A program made the translations under genes and the position numbers. Below, in pieces: positions 55,855 to 64,000 of a stretch of DNA of 64,000 bases; positions within the stretch are counted from its first letter, which is position 1; each line of letters opens with the position of its first letter. A model generated the notes under the pieces. It ran no database searches, was not told where the DNA came from, and was given only the letters and a program-made list of their open reading frames with translations. The stretch lies in assembly GCA_963787005.1 (NCBI GenBank), contig CAWBBX010000105.1:46483-110482 (forward strand). The letters are read 5' to 3'. The DNA comes from FEN-1297 sp963787005. Lineage in GTDB: Bacteria > Bacteroidota > Ignavibacteria > Ignavibacteriales > Ignavibacteriaceae.

Positions 55855-58800
55855 CTATTCATGCATAACCAAATGATTTTTACGCTTGAATGTAATTCTA
55901 TCAAAATATTTATATAACACAGGGATCAGAAACAGCGTAAATATTGTCGATCCAATCAGCCCTCCGATAATAGGATAGCTAATAGCCGCCGCTAATTCGA
56001 GTCCTCCGCCGAAACCTAATATTAACGGTATCATCCCTATTATAGTAGTCAAAGTCGTCATCACTATCGGCCTGAACCTCTTCCTCATGCCGTCTACAAT
56101 CGCATCCTTCAGCGGTATCCCGCTGCGCCTGTTGGATGTTATCATATCCACTGCTATTACCGCATCGTTGTCTATCGCTCCGAGCATTATTATTATCCCC
56201 ACAATAGACATCAGATTGTAGCTCTGACCGAACAAGAACATTACGATAAAAGATCCGACCAGCGCGAGCGGACTAGTAGTTAATATCACCAGAGGGTAGA
56301 GTATCGATTCGTACTGGGAAGCTAAAATTACATACACCAGGAATATGGACAGCAGAATTATTATGATCAGACTTTTGAACATTGTTTCCGCTTCATCTAT
56401 TTTCCCGCCTATCTTTATCCGGTATCCAATAGGAAGTTTAATTTTATCCAGAACCTTCTTAATTCCGCTTGCCGCGCCGAATAATCCAGCCCCTATAATA
56501 TTTGCGTGCAGTACCACCGCGCGTTGCTGATCTTCATGCGCTATTGATGAATAACCGCTTCCTCTTTCTACCTTTACAAGCTCCCGGATGGGAATTGCCG
56601 GAGATGAAGGATCATTGCTTTTCCTGATGCCGTAGTTCAGTAGTGAACTTACATAGCTTAGACCTCCATTGGAAACATTGCCCTCAGCCGGCAAAACCTT
56701 CACCGCAATCTTCTTATCAAAGTCATTGAAGTACGTAACCGTGTTTTTCTGAAATAATCCTGATATTTCATTTAAAATTTTTGAAGGTAGAATACCGTAG
56801 GCTTTTACTTTTTCATCATCGAGCTTTATAATTATCTGATCCGTTTGTCCCGCCGATTCGTTCCCCAGTCCGACGTCGCTTAGATAATTTATATTCTTCA
56901 ACTTCGCTTCCGCCATGCCGGCAAGCCGGTAAGCGGTCTTCAGATCCTTCCCGGTAATAAGTATGTCTATGTCGCTCTTACTCGATTGAAGTATCCTTTC
57001 AAATGTTGTCGACGGCTTAGTGATGAGAAGGTTCGCGGAATATTCATTAAGTGCGGGAGCAATTTTCTTGAGCTTTTTTCTAAAAATAGCGATCGTGTTT
57101 TTAACCTTGTACCCCGATTTCACGCGGCATTCTATGGTTGATTTATTTGTCGATGCATTGATGATCTTAAAATAATCTTCCTTCGAGGAGATACCCACAT
57201 CGGCGGCAACGTCCTCTATCTGCGGCATATTCAGCAGCAGCGATTCAACCTTCGCCGATACCGAGCTTACCGCGCTTAAAGTTGAAGACGGCGGCAGAGT
57301 TAATTCAACGACAAACCTGCTTTGATCGATGTCCGGGGCTTCTTCGCTCTTTATTAAAAATGCGGAACCGAGCGAGATCAATGTTAATATTACTGTTCCT
57401 ATCAGAACGGGCTTCGGGTTATCGACGAACTTCCTAAGAATTGAAAGATACGCAGTCTTTCCCTTTTCGTAATATGTTCTGTTAACCGACAATATTTTCT
57501 TTACGAAGCCGCCGGAAAGATTTTTCTCATCTGAAGAATTTTGTGATTTTATCCGGCGTTTCATTTTAGCGAGAAAGCCCGGTACTAAAGTTACTGAGAC
57601 AAGTAGAGAAGCGAGCAGCGAGAACGTCATTGTAAGTCCCATATCAAGGAACAGCTTCTGTGCTATTCCTTTTACAAAAATAACCGGGAGAAAGATAGCT
57701 ACGTTGGTGAATGTAGCCGCCGAAACGGAAAGATTAATTTCTTTCGATCCGCCGATAACCGCGTCCATTACGGATTTACCCTGCTCTCTTAGTCTAGAAA
57801 AGTTCTCGACAATTATAATAGCGTTATCCCCTATCATGCCTATACCGAGCGCGAGTCCGGTTAGAGAGATAATATTGAAGCTTATCCCGAAAAAATACAT
57901 TAAGATGATCGTTGCGAGAATAGAGAATGGCGTTACCGCTCCCACCAGCAGGGGATATCTCGGATCCCGCAAAAAGAGGAATAATATCAGCAGCGCAAGA
58001 AGAGCTCCGTATACTATTGCCTGTTCTATATCGGAGACGGATTTTTGAATGAACTCCGACTGATCGAAAATGACAGAGATATTTATTCCAGGGTAATCGT
58101 TGTTGAGCTGCCCGGCCGCTTCTCTTACTTTTTGGCTTATGTTAATGGTATTGGAGCGAGCGTCTTTTTTTATGTAAATAAGAATGCTTTCCTTGCCGTT
58201 AACCCGGGTCTTTCCCTCGCGCTCTGCGAAGACCTGTCTTACCGAAGCTATCTCATTAAGAGGGATGGAATTGCCTGGAACCGACAGCGGGACGGAGGAA
58301 ATATCGGAAACCGATCTAAATTCTCCTATGGTTCTTAGAGGTACCGGAACACACCTTCATTGATGCTTCCGCCTTCCAGGTTTAGGTTGGAATTCTTAAG
58401 CGCATTTTTAATGTCTTCAAAACTTAGACCGAACGACTGCAGTTTTTGCGGGTCGACTTTAACCTCTATCTCCCGATGAAATCCGCCGGATACAACGGCC
58501 TGCGAAACTCCGTCGAGCTGCTCGAACCTTTTTTTAATTACTGTTTCTGAAAATTCCTTTAATTGAGCGAGAGAATAATTTCCTGCTTCAGCTCCTTTAA
58601 CGGAATTAACCGGTATAAAATTTCCGATAAAACTTTCACCGCTGCCGGGATTATCTTCTGCTGAAACCGGATCAGATGCAATGCCGCCGGTAATTTCCGA
58701 TGAATCCTTCTTACTGAAACCTGTCTGCATACCTTCGGTATGTAAACCGGCCGGTAGATTTACAGCAAGAGTCATAATAGATTCTGTCGAGGGATCAATT

Positions 58801-59190
58801 TTATAGATGGTGGACCGGCCCGCGTTTTCAAGAAGGGACTATTTGAGCTCATCGAGCTTTTCTCTTAGCTAGAGCATAGCGTTGTTTACATCGGTTCCCC
58901 ATGCGAGCTTTAAAGTAACAAGCGATTGCCCGTCTCTTGATACACTGGATACTTTACTCACACCGTCTACGATAGAAGTGATAGATTCTATAGGCTTTAG
59001 TAACGGATTTTTCAACTTCCGCGGCGGAAGCATTTGAGTAGTCGGTTTCTATAAACAGTTCCGGTATTTGAATCGAAGGAAGGAAATTTACACCGATACG
59101 GGTAAACGCTATTATTCCGAGTAAGGCAATGCCTAGGAAAAACATTGCGGTTGTAACGGGGCGGGAAACGGATGAAGTAGTAAGGGACAA
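55855..59190 (-). CDS. RND family efflux permease 2 (N-terminal part corrupted in this copy)
   Basis: From 55855 to about 58334 the frame is open and gives the last 820 or so residues of a permease of about 1110: ISFNIISLTGLALGIGMIGD with the helix 4 Asp pair, porter domain 2 and helices 7-12 to LYKYFDR. Upstream, 58335-58775 encodes the residues around the N-terminal porter (a missing T at about 58345 breaks the frame), and 58954-59190 encodes the first 70 residues from a TTG start. Between them are a frameshift and two in-frame TAGs. The inverted copy at 60920 has this part intact. Together with permease 1 and one adaptor the set resembles MdtABC-like systems with two different permeases, an inference from arrangement. 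Confidence 0.8.
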
Positions 59191-59658
59191 AATTTAATTG
59201 CCTTTGAATTTCTTAAAATGATACTATCATTAGATAAAATTGTAATGCTTCAGATGGGAAATGGAATTTCGTAAATTACGAACAATGTAAAATATGAGAG
59301 GTTCCATGAACCAGAGAAAGCATTACATTTCAATCTTAGATAATTATTAGACCAAAGTAAATTGCAATTTAATATTATTAGGATTCTATAAAGAAAACCA
59401 TTTTTTCTACCTAATAATGGCCCATTCATTTTTTTCTTAATTTAATATTTTATTGAGGTTACAAGAATACACTCTTGGTTGCGAATAAAAATTAAAGAAG
59501 TGAACATTTATAAATATTTCCTTCTGTTTCCTAAAACAAATAATTTATCATCATGAATACGTGCTATGTCTAGTGGGAAAAATCTATTCTTATCAGAATA
59601 AAAATGGACTATCCCTTTGGGATAATAAGATTTATCTTCAACTAAATAAGGCTGTGGG
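59191..59658. other. AT-rich spacer, left arm of the fold-back
   Basis: About 470 very AT-rich bases separate the permease start from the uvrA fragment. It is the mirror image of about 60456-60919. Part of it encodes a hypothetical C-terminus that is read on the right arm at 60462-60620. Its base composition differs from the genes on both sides. Confidence 0.6.
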
Positions 59659-60052
59659 GCGCAAGCCAAGGCATTTTTTTCATGCGGTCAAGCTCAACTC
59701 GCTATGCAAAATATAGATTGCCGGGCCGATTCTGGAAGAGGTGCGCCAGCGCCTGAATTTTCTCGATGCCGTGGGCCTGGAATATCTGACACTGGACCGG
59801 CTGGCTTCGACGCTCTCCGGCGGCGAGGCTCAGCGAATTCAGCCGCCACTTCGCCCGGATCGCGGTTGGTTGGCACACTCTACGTATTCGACCAGCCTTC
59901 TGATTTGTGCGTGGCGCGGTTGATTACCATTCGCAAGGAACTGCGCGACCTGGGCAATACCATCCTGGTGGTCGAGCACGATGTCGATATCCTGCGCGCA
60001 GCCGACCACCTGCTCGACCTCGGACCGGGCGCAGGCGAATTCGGCCAGCAAG
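59659..60052 (+). pseudogene. uvrA fragment, left arm (noisy copy)
   Basis: This GC-rich stretch carries LEEVRQRLNFLDAVGLEYLT and LSGGEAQRIQ but then slips frame repeatedly (deletions around 59842-59920), losing the DEPSIGLH block that is clean in the right arm. It resumes at RDLGNTILVVEHD. These are parts of the first ATPase domain of UvrA, the damage-recognition subunit of nucleotide excision repair. Its GC content is far above the rest of the window. Confidence 0.75.
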
Positions 60053-60455
60053 CTTGCTCGCCGAATTCGCCTGCGCCCGGTCCAAGGTCGAGCAGGTGGT
60101 CGGCTGCGCGCAGGATATCGGCATCGTGCTCGACCACCAGGATGGTATTGCCCAGGTCGCGCAGTTCCTCGAGGATGTGAATCAACCGCGCCGTGTCACG
60201 CGTGTGCAGCCCAATAGAAGGCTCGTCGAGAACGTAGAGTGCGCCAACCAACCGCGATCCGAGCGAAGTGGCGAGCTGAATTCGCTGAGCCTCGCCGCCG
60301 GAGAGCGTCGAAGCCAGCCGGTCCAGTGTCAGATATTCCAGGCCCACGGCATCGAGAAAGTTCAGGCGCTGGCGCACCTCTTCCAGAATCGGCCCGGCAA
60401 TCTCTTCCTGCATAGGCGTTAGCTTGACCGCATGAAAGAATGCCTTGGCTTGCGC
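60053..60455 (-). pseudogene. uvrA: uvrA fragment, right arm (cleaner copy)
   Basis: On the minus strand the frame reads AQAKAFFHAVKLTPMQEEIAG, then the SGGEAQRIQLA signature, YVLDEPSIGLHTRDTARL with Walker B, and VVEHDADILRAADHLLD. It ends at the fold-back centre with GPGAGEFGE. This is about 130 residues of UvrA NBD1 out of about 950. The DNA is about 60 percent GC and clearly not from the same genome as the dcw region. It is joined to AT-rich DNA at about 60456. Confidence 0.8.
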
Positions 60456-60461
60456 CCACAG

Positions 60462-60620
60462 CCTTATTTAGTTGAAGATAAATCTTATTATCCCAAAGGG
60501 ATAGTCCATTTTTATTCTGATAAGAATAGATTTTTCCCACTAGACATAGCACGTATTCATGATGATAAATTATTTGTTTTAGGAACAGAAGGAAATATTT
60601 ATAAATGTTCACTTCTTTAA
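60462..60620 (+). pseudogene. C-terminal fragment of an unidentified protein
   Basis: The frame reads QPYLVEDKSYYPKGIVHFY and on to GNIYKCSLL, then TAA. It has no start of its own in context: its 5' end is the junction to the uvrA fragment. It is AT-rich and unlike its neighbour. I do not recognise the family. It occurs again in the left arm in reverse orientation. Confidence 0.4.
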
Positions 60621-60919
60621 TTTTTATTCGCAACCAAGAGTGTATTCTTGTAACCTCAATAAAATATTAAATTAAGAAAAAAATGAATGGGCCATTATTA
60701 GGTAGAAAAAATGGTTTTCTTTATAGAATCCTAATAATATTAAATTGCAATTTACTTTGGTCTAATAATTATCTGAAGATTGAAATGTAATGCTTTCTCT
60801 GGTTCATGGAACCTCTCATATTTTACATTGTTAGTAATTTACGAAATTCCATTTCCCATCTGAAGCATTACAATTTTATCTAATGATAGTATTATTTTAA
60901 ATTCAAAGGCAATTAATTT

Positions 60920-63795
60920 TTGTCACTTACCACAACATCTGTTTCCCGCCCCGTTACAACCGCAATGTTTTTTCTCGGCATTGCATTACTGGGGATAATT
61001 GCGTTTACCCGTATCGGTGTAAATTTCCTTCCTTCGATTCAAATACCGGAACTGTTTATAGAAACCGACTACTCAAATGCTTCCGCCGCGGAAGTTGAAA
61101 AATCTGTTACTCAACCGATAGAATCTATTACTTCTACGGTCGACGGCGTAAACAAAATTTCAAGCGTGTCTAGAGATGGGCAATCTTTGGTAACATTAAA
61201 GCTGGCGTGGGGAACCGATGTAAACTACACTATGCTTGAGCTAAGAGAGAAGCTCGATGAGCTAAAGTCGTCCCTTCCTGAAAACGCGGGCCGGTCCACC
61301 ATCTATAAAATTGATCCTTCGACCGAATCTATTATGACTCTTGCTGTAAATCTGCCGGCCGGTTTACATACCGAAGGTATGCAGACAGGTTTCAGTAAGA
61401 AGGATTCATCGGAAATTACCGGCGGCATTGCATCTGATCCGGTTTCAGCAGAAGATAATCCCGGCAGCGGTAAAAGTTTTATCGGAAATTTTATACCGGT
61501 TAATTCCGTTAAAGGAGCTGAAGCAGGAAATTATTCTCTCGCTCAATTAAAGGAATTTTCAGAAACAGTAATTAAAAAAAGGTTCGAGCAGCTCGACGGG
61601 GTTTCGCAGGCCGTTGTGTCCGGCGGATTTCATCGGGAGATAGAGGTTAAAGTCGACCCGCAAAAACTGCAGTCGTTCGGTCTAAGTTTTGAAGACATTA
61701 AAAATGCGCTTAAGAATTCCAACCTAAACCTGGAAGGCGGAAGCATCAATGAAGGTGTGTTCCGGTATCCTCTAAGAACCATAGGAGAATTTAGATCGGT
61801 TTCCGATATTTCCTCCGTCCCGCTGTCGGTTCAGGGCAATTCCATCCCTCTTAATGAGATAGCTTCGGTAAGACAGGTCTTCGCCGAGCGCGAGGGACTT
61901 ACCCGGGTTAACGGCAAGGAAAGCATTCTTATTTACATAAAAAAAGACGCTCGCTCCAATACCATTAACATAAGCCAAAAAGTAAGAGAAGCGGCCGGGC
62001 AGCTCAACAACGATTACCCTGGAATAAATATCTCTGTCATTTTCGATCAGTCGGAGTTCATTCAAAAATCCGTCTCCGATATAGAACAGGCAATAGTATA
62101 CGGAGCTCTTCTTGCGCTGCTGATATTATTCCTCTTTTTTGCGGGATCCGAGATATCCCTTGCTGGTGGGAGCGGTAACGCCATTCTCTATTCTCGCAAC
62201 GATCATCTTAATGTATTTTTTCGGGATAAGCTTCAATATTATCTCTCTAACCGGACTCGCGCTCGGTATAGGCATGATAGGGGATAACGCTATTATAATT
62301 GTCGAGAACTTTTCTAGACTAAGAGAGCAGGGTAAATCCGTAATGGACGCGGTTATCGGCGGATCGAAAGAAATTAATCTTTCCGTTTCGGCGGCTACAT
62401 TCACCAACGTAGCTATCTTTCTCCCGGTTATTTTTGTAAAAGGAATAGCACAGAAGCTGTTCCTTGAATGGGACTTACAATGACGTTCTCGCTGTTCGCT
62501 TCTCTACTTGTCTCAGCAATTTAGTACCGGGCTTTCTCGCTAAAATGAAACGCCGGATAAAATCACAAAATTCTTCAGATGAGAAAAATCTTTCCGGCGG
62601 CTTCGTAAAGAAAATATGTCGGTCAACAGAACATATTACGAAAAGGGAAAGACTGGTATTTTTCAATTCTTAGGAAGTTCGTCGATAACCCGAAGCCCGT
62701 TCTGATAAAAAGTAATATTAACATTGATCTCGCTCGGTTCGCATTTTTAATAAAGAGCGAAGAAGCCCCGGACATCGATCAAGCAGGTTGTCGTTGAATT
62801 ACTCTGCGCCGTCTTCAACTTTAAGCGCGGTAAGCTCGGTATCGGCGAAGGTTAAATCGCTGCTGCTGAATATGCCGCAGATAGAGGACGTTGCCGCCGA
62901 TGTGGGTATCTCCTCGAAGGAAGATTATTTTAAGATCATCAATGCATCGACAAATAAATCAACCATAGAATGCCGCGTGAAATCGGGGTACAAGGTTAAA
63001 AACACGATCGCTATTTTTAGAAAAAAGCTCAAGAAAATTGCTCCCGCACTTAATGAATATTCCGCGAACCTTCTCATCACTAAGCCGTCGACAACATTTG
63101 AAAGGATACTTCAATCGAGTAAGAGCGACATAGACATACTTATTACCGGGAAGGATCTGAAGACCGCTTACCGGCTTGCCGGCATGGCGGAAGCGAAGTT
63201 GAAGAATATAAATTATCTAAGCGACGTCGGACTGGGAACGAATCGGCGGGAGAAACGGATCAGATAATTATAAAGCTCGATGATGAAAAAGTAAAAGCCT
63301 ACGGTATTCTACCTTCAAAAATTTTAAATGAAATATCAGGATTATTTCAGAAAAACACGGTTACGTACTTCAATGACTTTGATAAGAAGATTGCGGTGAA
63401 GGTTTTGCCGGCTGAGGGCAATGTTTCCAATGGAGGTCTAAGCTATGTAAGTTCACTACTGAACTACGGCATCAGGAAAAGCAATGATCCTTCATCTCCG
63501 GCAATTCCCATCCGGGAGCTTGTAAAGGTAGAAAGAGGAAGCGGTTATTCATCAATAGCGCATGAAGATCAGCAACGCGCGGTGGTACTGCACGCAAATA
63601 TTATAAGGGCTGGATTATTCGGCGCGGCAAGCGGAATTAAGAAGGTTCTGGATAAAATTAAACTTCCTATTGGATACCGGATAAAGATAGGCGGGAAAAT
63701 AGATGAAGCGGAAACAATGTTCAAAAGTCTGATCATAATAATTCCGCTGTCCATATTCCTGGTGTATGTAATTTTAGCTTCCCAGTACGAATCGA
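60920..63795 (+). pseudogene. Inverted second copy of RND permease 2 (truncated and frameshifted)
   Basis: From TTG 60920 the first 410 or so residues are intact: VSRPVTTAMFFLGIALLGII, the porter region GFHREIEVKVDPQKLQ and the start of helix 2-3. At about 62144 an extra base in a T-run breaks the frame. Further slips occur near 62470, 62520, 62660 and 63240, and the copy stops at 63795, 150 residues before the natural end. Where it is intact it supplies the N-terminus that the minus-strand copy lacks. Mostly it is the same gene seen a second time through an assembly or read artefact. Confidence 0.75.
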
Positions 63796-64000
63796 GGAGA
63801 CGGCATATGCAGCCGGCAAGCGGGTGGTTCGTTACATACCGGTGATCCCAGTCTTTACGGAGCCATTTTCGAACAAATGGCCGAACTGCAAAAACGAGGC
63901 ATCCCTTACAAAGTTATTCCGGGTGTGACCGCTGCGTTCGCTGCGGCTGCCGCCCTGGGAATCGAATACACACTGCCGGAAGTATCCGAGACCCTGATTC
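63796..64000 (+). CDS. cobM: Precorrin-4 C(11)-methyltransferase fragment (partial both ends)
   Basis: The frame reads EETAYAAGKRVVR, then (one base missing in a T-run near 63835) HTGDPSLYGAIFEQMAELQ, GIPYKVIPGVTAAFAAAAALG and YTLPEVSETLI up to the window edge. The GDPSLYG and PGVTAAFAAAA motifs are those of CobM/CbiF, a SAM methyltransferase of cobalamin synthesis. It begins in mid-protein exactly where the permease copy stops, with higher GC than the dcw region, so it is almost certainly joined from another molecule. Confidence 0.8.

Larger units (their letters stand above)
56304..63795. repeat. Fold-back inverted repeat of about 3.75 kb per arm
   Basis: The segment 56304-60052 recurs in reverse complement at 60053-63795. 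The centre at 60052/60053 is a near-perfect palindrome (AGCAAGCTTGCT and flanks, one mismatch at the first spacer). The arms hold the second RND permease (its last 150 residues are missing from the right arm), its upstream AT-rich spacer and a uvrA fragment. The arms differ by scattered indels and substitutions. The end of the right arm (63795) is an abrupt switch to unrelated DNA. This is most simply explained as a fold-back (palindromic) chimeric read or template switch. Confidence 0.85.

Noticed and set aside
59880..60413. Single 177-residue minus-strand frame that runs through the fold-back centre
   Set aside because: The first 118 or so residues are UvrA; beyond 60052 the frame merely reads the mirrored strand, so the complete frame is not a protein.
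56304..63795. Inverted repeat considered as a large composite transposon or invertible segment
   Set aside because: No transposase or recombinase flanks the arms, the two arms touch at a near-perfect centre, the central DNA is from another GC class, and the right end stops in mid-gene; a chimera explains all of this.

Overview
The window looks like a chromosome segment (a contig, probably from a metagenome) of a bacterium of the Ignavibacteria / Bacteroidota-Chlorobiota kind. Evidence: two secreted proteins end in a type IX secretion (T9SS) C-terminal domain with the YPNPFNP motif, Shine-Dalgarno sites are often weak, the division gene FtsI carries a PASTA domain, and several families are typical of that group (DUF4412, DUF4286, FtsX/MacB-like 800-residue permeases, 7TM-DISM histidine kinases). 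The meso-DAP type MurE motif (DNPR) indicates a Gram-negative type wall. No species is named because nothing here fixes one.

Layout. 1-2592 (minus): pyrB (cut by the window edge) and pyrR behind a PyrR-type leader with a binding loop and terminator hairpin, then an OmpA-like outer-membrane protein. 2827-3334: a tRNA-Pro(CGG) locus with two degenerate tRNA copies and a decayed GIY-YIG nuclease gene between tRNA 3' halves. 3477-5885: FtsX-type permease. 6692-16317 (plus): YajQ, a 7TM-DISM histidine kinase with a LuxR-type response regulator, a seven-bladed RCC1 secreted protein, a DUF4412 protein and a 1023-residue secreted protein with an HELLH zinc motif. 16373-16546: dead T9SS tail. 16765-16962: small CPxCG zinc protein.

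17079-33497 (minus): a compact dcw cluster in the order mraZ-rsmH-ftsL-ftsI-murE-murF-mraY-murD-ftsW-murG-(158-residue membrane protein)-murC-ftsQ-ftsA-ftsZ, most junctions overlapping or nearly so. murB and ddl are absent and an uncharacterised membrane protein sits between murG and murC. A promoter with three MraZ-type TGGG boxes stands upstream. Next come a frameshifted DUF2269 gene, tRNA-Thr(CGT), a 31-residue AURKAIP1/COX24-type ribosomal protein, a zinc-ribbon/TPR protein and an HU protein.

36446-49204: housekeeping and accessory genes, mostly minus: S9 peptidase, GMP reductase/IMPDH-like enzyme, oligoendopeptidase F, a thioredoxin-fold lipoprotein lacking its first active-site Cys, DUF4286, a DASS anion symporter, a carboxypeptidase-regulatory-domain protein, a nucleoside phosphorylase and an esterase. 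49376-59190 (minus): an RND efflux locus with two different permeases and an adaptor broken by one frameshift. A REP-associated transposase (RAYT) and about 1.5 kb of tandem REP-like palindromes separate the permeases.

The last part is not trustworthy as genome structure. From 56304 to 63795 the sequence is a fold-back: the second permease and its upstream region are repeated in inverted orientation around a centre at about 60052. The central 800 bp is a high-GC uvrA fragment from unrelated DNA, and the right end jumps abruptly to a cobM (precorrin-4 methyltransferase) fragment. I read this as a chimeric read or assembly end rather than biology. The most interesting genuine signals are the RAYT/REP array inside the efflux locus, the tRNA/GIY-YIG/palindrome mosaic, the PyrR leader, the MraZ operator and the extra membrane protein inside the dcw cluster.
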